NCBI RefSeq assembly: GCF_000714435.1
Contig: NZ_JJMW01000019.1
Coordinates: 62,001-126,000, forward strand
Source of the DNA: Exiguobacterium alkaliphilum 12/1
GTDB lineage: Bacteria > Bacillota > Bacilli > Exiguobacteriales > Exiguobacteriaceae
Direction of reading: 5' to 3'
DNA length: 64,000 bases
Both the position numbers and the translations under genes were made by a program. Each line of letters begins with the position of its first letter. Within the stretch, counting starts at the first letter, position 1. The notes beneath the pieces are model-generated. The model searched no databases. It saw nothing but the letters and a program-made list of their open reading frames with translations, and had not been told where the DNA came from. Shown piece by piece: positions 55,766 to 64,000 of the stretch.

Positions 55766-56171
55766 CTATTCGTTGCCCGATCAATCCGCACCGAAAGCGA
55801 CGAACCAGTACGACAAGAACATGTTCTTGAAACTGCTTCTCGCGCAACTCGCGAACCAAGACCCGATGTCGCCGATGGAAGACCGTGAGTTCATCGCCCA
55901 GATGGCGCAGTTCTCTTCGCTCGAACAGATGCAGACGATCTCGAAACAACTCGACTCGGTCCTCTTCGATCGGCATATGTCCTCGATTTCCGAGTTCAGC
56001 AATATGATCGGAAAGACCATCGACTACAAAACCGAGACAGCGACCGAGACGATTCGAGGGTCAGCCCGTGTCGTCTCGATCTCAAGAACGGATGAGGCCG
56101 GCTACATGGCCGACCTAGAAGACGGTACGTCCGTCAGCGTGTACGACATCACGTCCATCAAACAAGCATAG
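55737..56171 (+). CDS. flgD: Flagellar hook assembly scaffold FlgD
   Basis: The hook cap required for hook subunit polymerisation. The 144-residue protein carries the highly conserved N-terminal block [20 protein letters not shown] and [15 protein letters not shown], then a short beta domain. It is much shorter than enterobacterial FlgD, as in Bacillus (YlxG). ATG 55737 follows AAAGGAG inside the end of fliK. Confidence 0.94.
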   Translation: MTTIQPKTSDYSLPDQSAPKATNQYDKNMFLKLLLAQLANQDPMSPMEDREFIAQMAQFSSLEQMQTISKQLDSVLFDRHMSSISEFSNMIGKTIDYKTETATETIRGSARVVSISRTDEAGYMADLEDGTSVSVYDITSIKQA

Positions 56172-56182
56172 GAGGAATTATC

Positions 56183-57073
56183 ATGTTAAGAGCAATGTAC
56201 TCAGGAATCAGTGGACTGAAGAACTTCCAATCCAAGCTTGACGTCGTCGGGAACAACATCGCCAACGTCAACACGTTCGGCTATAAAAAGGGCCGCGTCA
56301 CGTTCAAAGACCTCGTCAGCCAGCAAGTCGGTAGTGCCTCTTCAGGTAATGGAACAACGACGGGGGGGATTAACCCGAAAGAAGTCGGTCTCGGTGGCAC
56401 GATGGCGACAGTTGATAACGTATATAACCAAGGCGCGATGCAAAATACGGGACGCGCGCTTGACGTAGGAATTTCGGGTGAAGGATTTTATGTTACTCGA
56501 ACGGAGAATGGTTTTCAATACACCCGAGCAGGTAATTTTTACACCGATAATGATGGAAATTTAGTAACTGGTGATGGGACGTTTCTTTTAGGGTCCAGAA
56601 CGGCCACGTTACCGAATGCGGATCCAACTCTCCAATCTGTAGAAACGCCTCTACAACCATACGATCCGACGGTAACTCCCGCGCCAGGAAGTAGTTATGG
56701 ACGAATTCAAATTCCAACTACAGCTAGAGCACTTTCTGTTTCAAAGGACGGGCAAGTTAGTTTTGTCGATGACACGGGTCAGTTGCAGGTAGCTGGTTAC
56801 ATTGTGACTGCAAACTTTGCTAACAATGCAGGGTTATCAAAAACTGGAGCAAACAACTTCTCTGAATCACAAAACTCGGGTGATCCTCAGTTTGGAGTTC
56901 CTGGGACACAAGGACGTGGAACTCTCGTCTCCGGTGCGCTTGAAATGTCGAACGTCGACTTGTCAGAAGAATTCACAGAAATGATCGTCGCACAGCGCGG
57001 TTTCCAAGCGAACACCCGCATCATCACGACATCGGACGAGATTTTACAAGAACTCGTCAACTTGAAACGCTAA
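56183..57073 (+). CDS. flgE: Flagellar hook protein FlgE (mosaic codon use)
   Basis: Builds the hook. The 296-residue protein has conserved ends: LRAMYSGISGLKNFQSKLDV and GNNIANVNTFGYKKGRVTFK at the N-terminus, EMSNVDLSEEFTEMIVAQRG and SDEILQELVNLKR at the C-terminus. The middle, about residues 95-250 (roughly 56465-56930), is coded with GTT, ACT, CCT, TTT and GTA codons, unlike the GTC/CTC/TTC style of the rest of the operon, and is about 45 % G+C by my count. This region forms the exposed hook surface, and replacement by recombination is likely. AGGAGG precedes ATG 56183. swrD overlaps by one base. Confidence 0.94.
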   Translation: MLRAMYSGISGLKNFQSKLDVVGNNIANVNTFGYKKGRVTFKDLVSQQVGSASSGNGTTTGGINPKEVGLGGTMATVDNVYNQGAMQNTGRALDVGISGEGFYVTRTENGFQYTRAGNFYTDNDGNLVTGDGTFLLGSRTATLPNADPTLQSVETPLQPYDPTVTPAPGSSYGRIQIPTTARALSVSKDGQVSFVDDTGQLQVAGYIVTANFANNAGLSKTGANNFSESQNSGDPQFGVPGTQGRGTLVSGALEMSNVDLSEEFTEMIVAQRGFQANTRIITTSDEILQELVNLKR

Positions 57074-57291
57074 TGATTCACGTCACAGCGCTACGGGGTG
57101 AAGCGTTCGTGTTGAACGCCTTGTTCATCGAGACGGTCAAGGCGGAGCCGGATACGATCATCCATTTATTTAACGGCAAGACGTATATCGTCAAAGAGTC
57201 AAAGCAAGAAGTCGTCGACCGCGCATCAGCATTTTATCGCACGGTCGGATTGATTGGAACGACAGTGACAAGAGGTGAAGAAGATGAGTGA
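57073..57291 (+). CDS. swrD: FlbD-family flagellar protein SwrD (YlzI)
   Basis: A 72-residue protein of the FlbD family: MIHVTALRGEAFVLNALFIE, then DTIIHLFNGKTYIVKE. In B. subtilis SwrD raises flagellar motor power and supports swarming. Its ATG overlaps the flgE stop by one base; fliL starts 8 bases before its stop. The context and size leave little doubt. Confidence 0.92.
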   Translation: MIHVTALRGEAFVLNALFIETVKAEPDTIIHLFNGKTYIVKESKQEVVDRASAFYRTVGLIGTTVTRGEEDE

Positions 57292-57733
57292 AGAGAAACC
57301 AAAAGGCGGCGCCATGAAGATGGTGCTGATTATGCTCGTCGTGTTGCTCGTCATGGGTGGGGCCGGGTTTATGACTTATAAATATTTGTTCGGTGACAAC
57401 GTGACGGCGAAGACGAAGCCGGTGACGGCAGAAGAACTCGCCGAACGCAGCTTCACGACCGATGACATGACGACGAACATCCAAGACGAGCGGTTCATCA
57501 ACGTCCAGTTCACCATCGTCACGGACGCGGTCGAAACGAGAGAAAACTTAGAACTCCGGAAGTTCCAAGTTCATAACGTCATCCTCGGGGATTTGGCGGG
57601 GATGACGAAAGCGCAACTCACGACGAAAGAAGACATGCAAAAGTTTGAACAGTCGTTGCGCGAACAATTGAACAGCCTCCTCGAGGAAGGCGAAGTTCAA
57701 CGCGTCTATATGACGAAGAAAATCATACAGTGA
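57284..57733 (+). CDS. fliL: Flagellar basal body-associated protein FliL
   Basis: A single-pass membrane protein of 149 residues that supports stators. A helix at about residues 12-30 (MVLIMLVVLLVMGGAGFM) is followed by an extracytoplasmic domain with FINVQFTIVTDAVETRENLE and KFEQSLREQLNSLL. ATG 57284 is 6 bases from AGAGGTG; an in-frame GTG at 57275 overlaps that site. Confidence 0.93.
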   Translation: MSEEKPKGGAMKMVLIMLVVLLVMGGAGFMTYKYLFGDNVTAKTKPVTAEELAERSFTTDDMTTNIQDERFINVQFTIVTDAVETRENLELRKFQVHNVILGDLAGMTKAQLTTKEDMQKFEQSLREQLNSLLEEGEVQRVYMTKKIIQ

Positions 57734-57742
57734 GGTGGCATC

Positions 57743-58732
57743 ATGGGAGAAGTATTATCTCAACAAGAAATTGATGCCTTGTTATCCGCGTTAAGTAGCG
57801 GCGATGTCGAAGCAGACTCGTTTTTGGCACAAGAAGAAGAGCGGAAAGTCCGGCAGTATGACTTTAAACGGGCCGTCCGCTTCTCGAAAGACCAAATTCG
57901 AAGCCTGACGAGAATCCACGAGCACTTTGCGCGCATGCTGACGACGTTTTTCTCGGCGCAGCTACGGACGTACGTTCAGTTCACCGTGAACTCGGTCGAA
58001 CAGTTGCCGTACGACGAATTCATCCATTCCATCCCGAGCATGACGATGATCAATTTGATTGAAGCACCGCCGCTTAACGGACGCTTCATCATCGAGGTCA
58101 ACCCGAACATCTCCTATGCGATGCTCGACCGTCTGCTCGGAGGACCAGGTGTCGAGATTGAGAAAGTCGACAGTTTCACGGAAATCGAGATGCGCATCTT
58201 GACGCAACTGTACAAGCGAGCGTTCGCTTCCTACGGGGACGCCTGGGAGTCGATTGCCGAGGTGAAGTCACAGATGGCCGCGGTCGAAGTGAACCCGCAG
58301 TTTCTCCAACTCGTCTCGCCGAACGAGACGGTCGTCTTAATTTCGATTGGCGTGACGATTGGGGAAGTGAGCGGCACGATCAACGTCTGCTTGCCGTTCG
58401 TGACGATCGAACCGATTCTGTCCAAACTGTCGAGTCATTATTGGATGCAAGAGGCGAACCGGCGTAACGCGACAGGTAACAGTAAAGAGCCACTCAAGGC
58501 CCAGCTGATGAACTCGTCCGTCGAGGTCGTTTCGCTACTCGGTGAGACGACGATCACGTTCGGTGACTTGTTGCATTTAGAGATTGGCGACTGTTTGACG
58601 CTCGACCAATTAGTGAAAGAGCCGCTATCGGTCATGGTAGGGGAAAATAAAGTGTTCAAAGGGCAAGCCGGTGTGAGCGGGAAGCGGATGGCGGTTCAAG
58701 TGTTACACCGGGTGAAGGAGGAAGAGCAATGA
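57743..58732 (+). CDS. fliM: Flagellar motor switch protein FliM
   Basis: A C-ring protein that receives CheY-P and reverses rotation. The 329-residue product begins with the CheY-binding segment LSQQEIDALLSAL, then the CheC-like middle domain (NISYAMLDRLLGGPGVEIE) and the C-terminal SpoA domain (GDLLHLEIGDCLTLDQLV). GAGGTGG precedes ATG 57743. It overlaps fliY by 4 bases. Confidence 0.96.
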   Translation: MGEVLSQQEIDALLSALSSGDVEADSFLAQEEERKVRQYDFKRAVRFSKDQIRSLTRIHEHFARMLTTFFSAQLRTYVQFTVNSVEQLPYDEFIHSIPSMTMINLIEAPPLNGRFIIEVNPNISYAMLDRLLGGPGVEIEKVDSFTEIEMRILTQLYKRAFASYGDAWESIAEVKSQMAAVEVNPQFLQLVSPNETVVLISIGVTIGEVSGTINVCLPFVTIEPILSKLSSHYWMQEANRRNATGNSKEPLKAQLMNSSVEVVSLLGETTITFGDLLHLEIGDCLTLDQLVKEPLSVMVGENKVFKGQAGVSGKRMAVQVLHRVKEEEQ

Positions 58733-59832
58733 GTGAGATGTTGTCACAAGATGAAATCGACGCGTTACTGCGAGGGACGAGCGAGAGTACCTCGTCAACT
58801 GAAACAAAACAAGAAGTGCATCTAGACTCGATGGAAAGCGACGCGCTCGGTGAAATCGGTAATATCTCGTTTGGGAACTCGGCGACGGCGTTGTCGACTT
58901 TACTCCAACAAAAAGTCGAGATTACGACACCAATCGTCAGCGAAGTGACAGTCGACGCGTTGCGCGAGCGTTATCCGACGCCGCATGTCGCACTTCGTGT
59001 CGGCTACACCGAAGGGTTAGAAGGTGAGAACGTCCTCGTCTTGACGCGAGAGGATGCCGCGATCATCTCGGATTTGATGCTCGGTGGCACCGGAGTCGGT
59101 GTCAACCCGGACGGACTTGACGAGATTCGATTATCGGCCGTCCAAGAGGCGATGAATCAGATGATGGGAGCTGCGGCAACGTCACTATCGACCGTCTTCT
59201 CGAAGAAAATCGACATCTCACCGCCGCTCATCGAAGTGTTCGATGCGACGAAGACGCAGACGATTATCGATCGACTCGAACTGTGGGAGACGATGGTGTT
59301 AATCGAGTTCAACTTGAAAGTCGGGACGTTAATCGATTCGAAAATCGTTCAAATCGCGCCAATCAAGTTCGGGAAGCAGCTCGTCAACGAACTGATGGCT
59401 GCGACGGCGCCGTCGCCAGCACCAGCACCGAAACCGGAACCGGTCAAGCAAGCGCCGCCACAGCCCCAAGCACAGGCTGTAGCGCCACGTCCGGAACCAA
59501 AGTCAGCACCAGAAGTCGCTGTCAGTCAAGCCGAGTTCATGCCACTTCATGCACCGACCTCAAACGAGGCGGCACCGGCCAACCTTGGTCTCTTGTATGA
59601 TGTGCCGCTCAACGTGACGGTCGAGCTTGGCCGGACGAAACGCTCGGTCCGGGAAGTGCTCGAACTGTCGCAAGGCTCGATTATCGAGCTCGATAAGTTG
59701 GCAGGCGAACCGGTCGATATTTATGTGAACCAACAGCGCATCGCCCGTGGCGAGGTCGTCGTCATCGAAGAGAACTTCGGGGTGCGCGTGACAGAAATCA
59801 TTCAACCGCATGAGCGGATTGGAATCGTTTAA
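58729..59832 (+). CDS. fliY: Flagellar motor switch phosphatase FliY
   Basis: A C-ring subunit that joins a CheY-P phosphatase to a FliN domain. The 367-residue product has an N-terminal CheY-binding-like segment (LSQDEIDALLRG), two CheC-type phosphatase helices (LGEIGNISFGNSATALS and VQEAMNQMMGAAATSLST), a Pro/Ala/Gln-rich linker at about residues 223-270, and a C-terminal SpoA/FliN domain (LNVTVELGRTKRSVREVL). It lies directly upstream of cheY, so production and removal of the switch signal are linked. Confidence 0.95.
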   Translation: MSEMLSQDEIDALLRGTSESTSSTETKQEVHLDSMESDALGEIGNISFGNSATALSTLLQQKVEITTPIVSEVTVDALRERYPTPHVALRVGYTEGLEGENVLVLTREDAAIISDLMLGGTGVGVNPDGLDEIRLSAVQEAMNQMMGAAATSLSTVFSKKIDISPPLIEVFDATKTQTIIDRLELWETMVLIEFNLKVGTLIDSKIVQIAPIKFGKQLVNELMAATAPSPAPAPKPEPVKQAPPQPQAQAVAPRPEPKSAPEVAVSQAEFMPLHAPTSNEAAPANLGLLYDVPLNVTVELGRTKRSVREVLELSQGSIIELDKLAGEPVDIYVNQQRIARGEVVVIEENFGVRVTEIIQPHERIGIV

Positions 59833-59844
59833 GGAGGAAGACAA

Positions 59845-60210
59845 ATGAGTGCAAAGATTTTAGTAGTAGACGATGCGGCGTTCATGCGCATGATGATTAA
59901 AGATATTTTAACGAAGAACGGGTTTGAAGTGGTCGGGGAGGCCGAGAACGGGGTGGATGCGGTCGCGAAGTATCGTGAACTCACACCGGATCTCGTCACG
60001 CTCGACATCACGATGCCGGAAATGGACGGACTCGCAGCATTGAAAGAGATTCGTGGATTCGACTCGAACGCGAAAGTGATCATGTGTTCGGCGATGGGGC
60101 AACAAGCGATGGTCATTGACGCGATTCAAGCTGGGGCGAAAGACTTCATCGTGAAGCCGTTCAACGCAGAACGTGTCATTGAAGCGGTCTCTAAAACGGT
60201 CGCACAATGA
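59845..60210 (+). CDS. cheY: Chemotaxis response regulator CheY
   Basis: A 121-residue single-domain receiver. Acidic pocket D9/D10, phospho-acceptor D54 (TLDITMPEMDG), the switch region MCSAMGQQ and lysine in FIVKPF are all present. When phosphorylated by CheA it binds FliM/FliY. AAGGAGGA precedes ATG 59845. The stop overlaps fliO by 4 bases. Confidence 0.97.
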   Translation: MSAKILVVDDAAFMRMMIKDILTKNGFEVVGEAENGVDAVAKYRELTPDLVTLDITMPEMDGLAALKEIRGFDSNAKVIMCSAMGQQAMVIDAIQAGAKDFIVKPFNAERVIEAVSKTVAQ

Positions 60211-60704
60211 ACAAATGGTGGTTGATTTTCCTTCTCGTGGTCGGTCTGTATGGACCGGCCACGGTTGAGGCCGCCACCGTCGAGAAGCAGTTCGAGCAAC
60301 AGCAAGAACAGACAGAGGCCCCGAAAACGGAGTCGACTACCGTTTCAACGATTGGCACACTGATTCAGGTTATTCTCAGCCTCGTCGTCGTCATCGGTGG
60401 TTTTCTCGTCTTGATGCGCTGGTTGAGCGCTCGGACGCATGGGGTGAAGACGGCCCAACATATGAAACATTTAGGCGGTGTTCCGCTCGGGAAAGATCGA
60501 TCGGTCCAACTCGTCAAACTCGGCGATCAAGTGTATGTGCTCGGTGTCGGGGAATCGATTCAATTGATCGATCGTGTCGAGGCAGATACGCTCGATGAGG
60601 AAGTGACAGAACATTTGCCGGTAACCGGTTCGAACGGCTCCGCATTTTTAGATACGTTTAAACAACAATTGGCCCAAATTGAGCAAGCGAGGAAGAATCA
60701 ATGA
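60207..60704 (+). CDS. fliO: Flagellar biosynthetic protein FliO (FliZ)
   Basis: A 165-residue accessory protein for assembly of the FliP export pore. A signal peptide (MNKWWLIFLLVVGLYGPA, cleavage after about VEA) is followed by a Glu/Gln-rich periplasm-facing stretch, one membrane helix at about residues 47-68 (LIQVILSLVVVIGGFLVLMR), and the cytoplasmic FliO domain (LGGVPLGKDRSVQLVKLGDQ). It overlaps both neighbours by 4 bases. Confidence 0.9.
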   Translation: MNKWWLIFLLVVGLYGPATVEAATVEKQFEQQQEQTEAPKTESTTVSTIGTLIQVILSLVVVIGGFLVLMRWLSARTHGVKTAQHMKHLGGVPLGKDRSVQLVKLGDQVYVLGVGESIQLIDRVEADTLDEEVTEHLPVTGSNGSAFLDTFKQQLAQIEQARKNQ

Positions 60705-61366
60705 CGACGATTGAGCAATTAATCAATTTAGAGACGCCAGACAGTACGTCGACGTCCATTAAACTGTTAGTCGTCTTGACGCTCCTGACGCTCGCCCCGT
60801 CATTCCTTATACTCATGACGTGCTTTACGCGTGTCGTCGTCGTCTTGTCGTTCATCCGACCGGCACTCGGGACGCAACAGACACCACCGAACCAACTCAT
60901 TATCGGATTGGCACTGTTCATTACGTTATTCGTCATGTCGCCGGTTTTATCCGACTTGAATGAGAAAGCGCTCACACCGTACATGGAAGATCAAATCAGT
61001 CAAGACGAGGCGTTCGAAGAGGCGAGCAATACGATGAAGCGGTTCATGGCAAAATATACACGCCAAGAAGATTTGCAGCTCTTCATCAAATACGGCAACT
61101 ACGAGCAACCAGAGTCGATTGAGGATGTTCCGCTCCTCGCGATGGTGCCTGCTTACGCCATCAGTGAACTGAAGACGGCGTTTCAAATCGGATTCATGAT
61201 TTTCTTGCCGTTTTTGATTATCGATATGGTCGTGGCGAGCGTTTTGATGTCGATGGGGATGATGATGTTACCGCCGGTCATGATCGCCTTACCGTTCAAA
61301 CTGTTGTTGTTCGTATTAGTGGATGGGTGGCATTTGATCGTGGAGTCATTGCTTAGAAGTATGTAG
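60701..61366 (+). CDS. fliP: Flagellar export gate protein FliP
   Basis: The pore-forming core of the flagellar type III export gate. The 221-residue protein has four membrane helices and the family motifs FTRVVVVLSFIRPALGTQQT, PPNQLIIGLALF and FLPFLIIDMVVASVLMSMGM. The start overlaps the fliO stop by 4 bases. No clear cleavable signal peptide is present, only a polar N-terminus of about 20 residues. Confidence 0.96.
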   Translation: MTTIEQLINLETPDSTSTSIKLLVVLTLLTLAPSFLILMTCFTRVVVVLSFIRPALGTQQTPPNQLIIGLALFITLFVMSPVLSDLNEKALTPYMEDQISQDEAFEEASNTMKRFMAKYTRQEDLQLFIKYGNYEQPESIEDVPLLAMVPAYAISELKTAFQIGFMIFLPFLIIDMVVASVLMSMGMMMLPPVMIALPFKLLLFVLVDGWHLIVESLLRSM

Positions 61367-61377
61367 GAGGAACGATT

Positions 61378-61650
61378 ATGACGCAGGAAATGGTCATTTA
61401 TTTGGCGACAGAGAGTGTGTGGACATTGTTAAAAATTGCGATGCCGCTTTTACTCATCTCGCTCGTCGTCGGTCTCGTCATCTCGATTTTACAGGCGACG
61501 ACTCAAATTCAAGAGCAGACGCTCTCATTCGTCCCAAAGATCGTTTCGGTCTTTATCGGACTCGTCATCTTCGGTCCATGGATGTTGCAACAAATCGAAG
61601 GGTTTACCCGGATGATCTTTGAACTGATGGTCGAGGTCGCTTCGAAATGA
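61378..61650 (+). CDS. fliQ: Flagellar export gate protein FliQ
   Basis: A 90-residue helical-hairpin membrane protein that wraps the FliP/FliR pore. Two membrane helices are joined by the conserved loop SILQATTQIQEQTLSFVPKI. AGGAGG precedes ATG 61378. The end overlaps fliR by 4 bases. Confidence 0.96.
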   Translation: MTQEMVIYLATESVWTLLKIAMPLLLISLVVGLVISILQATTQIQEQTLSFVPKIVSVFIGLVIFGPWMLQQIEGFTRMIFELMVEVASK

Positions 61651-62417
61651 ACGCCGTCGATTTCATCAGCCTTTACGGTTTGACGTTCGCCCGGCTATCC
61701 GGTTTCTTCGTCAGTGTACCGCTCTTCTCGTCCCGGCAACTTCCGGTCATGCATCGCGTCGCGTTCAGTGCGCTGCTCGCGTATTATGCGATGTTCACCG
61801 TGACAGAACCGATTGTGATGAGCGAGGCGTTCATCGTACAAGTGTTGTATGAAGTATTGATTGGGCTCTTGCTCGGCATTTTAATCAACATCTTGTTCTT
61901 TGCCCCGCAAATCGCTGGGGGTGTCATCGACTTACAACTCGGTTTGGCGATGGCGTCGGCGTACGACCCGATGTTTGGTGGTCAGTCGCCGCTTATCGGT
62001 CGATTTTATTATATTTTCACGTTGTTCATCATGTTATCGACGAATATGCATTTACTGCTTATCGATGGGATTTATTATAGCTTTCAAATTTATCCGCCCG
62101 GTCAGCCGATGATCAACTTCACCGAGGCGTCGCTCATGATGGCCGTCAAGGTCGTGACGATGACGATGCTCGTCGCGTTGCAACTTGCCTTGCCGATGAT
62201 GGCATCGCTACTCCTTGTCGACTTGGCACTCGGATTCCTTGCGAAATCGGCGCCGCAGTTCAACATCTTCGCCATCGGTTTTTCATTCAAACTCATCGCC
62301 GGTTTCTCGGTGATGGTCGTCATGATGGGCTTGACGCTGAATGGGATCAGCCAGTTCATCCCGTTGTTACAAGACGTGTTGCGTGATTTTATGACGCTTT
62401 TAGGAGACGTTGCATGA
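61647..62417 (+). CDS. fliR: Flagellar export gate protein FliR
   Basis: A 256-residue polytopic membrane protein that completes the FliP5R1 pore. It has FARLSGFFVSVPLFSSRQLP, GLLLGILINILFFAPQIAGG and DLALGFLAKSAPQFNIFAIG. It overlaps both fliQ and flhB by 4 bases. Confidence 0.95.
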   Translation: MNAVDFISLYGLTFARLSGFFVSVPLFSSRQLPVMHRVAFSALLAYYAMFTVTEPIVMSEAFIVQVLYEVLIGLLLGILINILFFAPQIAGGVIDLQLGLAMASAYDPMFGGQSPLIGRFYYIFTLFIMLSTNMHLLLIDGIYYSFQIYPPGQPMINFTEASLMMAVKVVTMTMLVALQLALPMMASLLLVDLALGFLAKSAPQFNIFAIGFSFKLIAGFSVMVVMMGLTLNGISQFIPLLQDVLRDFMTLLGDVA

Positions 62418-63505
62418 AGCCTCTATACTCTTTATCGGTCGATCTTCAGTTTTTTGCAGGTGAAAAAACAGAAAAGGCGACCCCACGAAAACGACAAGAC
62501 TCACGAAAGAAAGGACAAGTCGCCAAATCCGCCGACTTGACCGGGGCGTTCGCCTTGTTCGCCATGTTCCTCATGTTGTCGTTTCTTGGCCCGTATATCG
62601 GGAAGCAGTTGTTCACGTTGACGAAAGATTTGCTCGGGCCGACGTATTTATTGACCGACTTGTCAGACGGAATGGCCGGTATGCTCGTCGATTTATTGTT
62701 ACGGGTCGGAATCATTTTAGCCCCGTTCTTCATCGTCGCCGTCGTCTTTGGCGTCTTGGTCAACTATTTCCAAATCGGTCCGCTCTTCTCGACAGAAGCG
62801 ATTCAACCGAAGCTTGAACGAATCGATCCCATCAAAGGGGTCAAACGGATTGTCAGCATGAAAGCCGTCGTCGAATTTTTAAAGTCCTTATTCAAATTAT
62901 TGATTATCCTGACGACCGCTGTCGCCGTCCTTTGGCAAAACCAAGAGAAATTGTCGCGTATGGCCGTCGAGCACGTCCGTGAATCGGTCGTCGCCTTGAC
63001 GAGTATCACGATTGAACTCGGCCTTTGGGTGAGCGTCGCGTTGCTCGCGCTCGCATTGTTCGACTTTTTCTATCAACGGTTTGATTTTGAGAAGTCGATT
63101 CGCATGTCGAAGCAAGACATCAAAGATGAATATAAAAATAGTGAAGGTGACCCGCTCATCAAATCGAAAATTAAGCAACAACAGCGGGAGATGGCGATGC
63201 GTCGCATGATGCAAGAGATTCCGAACGCGGACGTCGTCATCACGAACCCGACTCACTTCGCCGTCGTCATTCGCTATGACGACTCGAAAGATTTTGCCCC
63301 GCTCGTCGTCGCCAAAGGAGTCGACCGTGTCGCGTTCCACATCCGTGACGTGGCAAAAGAACACGAGATTCCCATCGTCGAGAACAAACCGCTCGCGCGA
63401 GCCCTCTATGCCCAGGTGGACATCGGAGAGGCTGTCGACGAATCGTTCTACCAAGCGATCGCCGAAGTGCTCGCGTTCGTGTATCAACTGAAACAACCGT
63501 CTTGA
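62414..63505 (+). CDS. flhB: Flagellar export specificity protein FlhB
   Basis: The export-gate protein that self-cleaves to switch substrates. The 363-residue protein has a basic N-terminus ([20 protein letters not shown]), four membrane helices (to about residue 225), and a cytoplasmic domain with the self-cleavage motif N278-P-T-H and the following AVVIRYDD. The C-terminal 85 residues are the segment mirrored by YlqH at 37102. It overlaps fliR by 4 bases; GAGGAGGAG after it serves flhA. Confidence 0.96.
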   Translation: MKPLYSLSVDLQFFAGEKTEKATPRKRQDSRKKGQVAKSADLTGAFALFAMFLMLSFLGPYIGKQLFTLTKDLLGPTYLLTDLSDGMAGMLVDLLLRVGIILAPFFIVAVVFGVLVNYFQIGPLFSTEAIQPKLERIDPIKGVKRIVSMKAVVEFLKSLFKLLIILTTAVAVLWQNQEKLSRMAVEHVRESVVALTSITIELGLWVSVALLALALFDFFYQRFDFEKSIRMSKQDIKDEYKNSEGDPLIKSKIKQQQREMAMRRMMQEIPNADVVITNPTHFAVVIRYDDSKDFAPLVVAKGVDRVAFHIRDVAKEHEIPIVENKPLARALYAQVDIGEAVDESFYQAIAEVLAFVYQLKQPS

Positions 63506-63518
63506 GGAGGAGTATGTG

Positions 63519-64000
63519 TTGGCTGTAAGAGCTAAAGATTTTGCGGTATTGATTGGCGTTCTCATGATCGTCGTCATGCTCGTCATCCCGTTACCGGGGT
63601 TCATGTTAGATTTCTTGATTATTGTAAATATATTGATCGCCTTACTCATCCTGCTCGTGGCCATGAACGCCCGGGAAGCCCTCGACTTCTCGGTCTTCCC
63701 TTCGCTCTTGCTAATCGTGACGCTGTTTCGACTCGGCTTGAACGTGTCGACGACCCGTTCGATTTTATCGACCGGATACGGTGGGGAAGTCATCGAAACG
63801 TTCGGGAACTTCGTCGTCGGCGGGAACGTACTCGTCGGGTTCGTCGTCTTCCTGATTCTCGTAATCATCCAATTTGTCGTCATCACGAAAGGGGCCGAGC
63901 GCGTTTCGGAAGTATCGGCCCGCTTCACGCTTGACGCGATGCCAGGGAAGCAGATGGCAATCGATGCCGACTTGAACTCGGGGTTGATTGACGACAAGCA
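63519..64000 (+). CDS. flhA: Flagellar export protein FlhA, N-terminal part (cut by window edge)
   Basis: The open frame from TTG 63519 runs to the right edge, about 160 codons. It opens [20 protein letters not shown] and has [36 protein letters not shown]-like text and [20 protein letters not shown], the FHIPEP membrane domain of FlhA, which uses proton motive force for export. GAGGAGGAG ends 6 bases before TTG 63519; GTG 63516 is also possible. The soluble C-terminal domain is outside the window. Confidence 0.95.
   Translation, partial: MAVRAKDFAVLIGVLMIVVMLVIPLPGFMLDFLIIVNILIALLILLVAMNAREALDFSVFPSLLLIVTLFRLGLNVSTTRSILSTGYGGEVIETFGNFVVGGNVLVGFVVFLILVIIQFVVITKGAERVSEVSARFTLDAMPGKQMAIDADLNSGLIDDK

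Noticed and set aside
62897-63997. Minus-strand open frame (366 codons) spanning flhB and flhA
   Set aside because: It crosses two certain flagellar genes on the other strand and shows no motif of its own.

Overview
This window is chromosomal DNA from a low-G+C-lineage Gram-positive bacterium (Bacillota). Its base composition is moderately high, close to 50-55 % in the stretches I counted, with heavy use of GTC, CTC, GAC and CGT/CGC codons. Protein sequences and gene order follow the Bacillus subtilis rqcH-gmk ... codY-fla/che segment almost gene for gene. Exiguobacterium is my best guess at genus. It fits a motile, apparently non-sporulating relative: spoVM is absent from its usual place between thiN and rpmB, while a full flagellar operon is present. 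The genus is inference; the family assignments rest on readable motifs.

Layout. 1-510 (minus): 5' part of rqcH. 667-13168: housekeeping run gmk-rpoZ-coaBC-priA-def/fmt-rsmB-rlmN-prpC-prkC-rsgA-rpe (nucleotide supply, restart helicase, start-Met formylation and deformylation, rRNA modification, PASTA kinase/phosphatase signalling, 30S maturation). 13140-14522: TPP riboswitch with thiT-thiN (thiamine uptake and activation). 14580-14768 (minus): rpmB. 15021-20742: asp23-fakA, sdaAB-sdaAA, recG. 20746-25195: FapR-controlled fatty-acid cluster fapR-plsX-fabD-fabG-acpP, then rnc. 25227-25421 (minus): a DUF1128 gene. 25537-36254: smc-ftsY, ylxM-ffh, rpsP, rimM-trmD, rplS, lepB, rbgA, rnhB. 36266-37371: ylqG-ylqH, a FliK-like/FlhB-C-like pair outside the flagellar operon. 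37483-43890: sucCD, dprA, topA, trmFO. 44078-47706: xerC-hslV-hslU-codY. 47979 to the right edge: the fla/che operon flgB-flgC-fliE-fliF-fliG-fliH-fliI-fliJ-ylxF-fliK-flgD-flgE-swrD-fliL-fliM-fliY-cheY-fliO-fliP-fliQ-fliR-flhB-flhA (flhA cut by the edge).

Control signals that can be read directly include sigma-A promoters with near-ideal spacing, a TPP riboswitch followed by a terminator, a 17-bp FapR box on the fapR start point, a cre-like box on the sucC promoter, a good CodY-like box upstream of the xerC-hslVU-codY operon and a weaker one upstream of flgB, a probable L19 leader, and a dozen hairpins, most with U-tracts.

I see no prophage, insertion sequence, CRISPR array, tRNA or rRNA, and no clearly new defence or biosynthetic system. 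The points most worth a second look are: an in-frame Def-Fmt fusion ORF; one-base losses at homopolymers that break priA and the first codons of ftsY (sequencing error or real); a codon-usage mosaic in the exposed centre of the hook gene flgE; the ylqG-ylqH pair, whose second member starts at the point equivalent to FlhB self-cleavage; and the CodY-like sites tying codY and motility together. No gap between genes exceeds about 300 bases.
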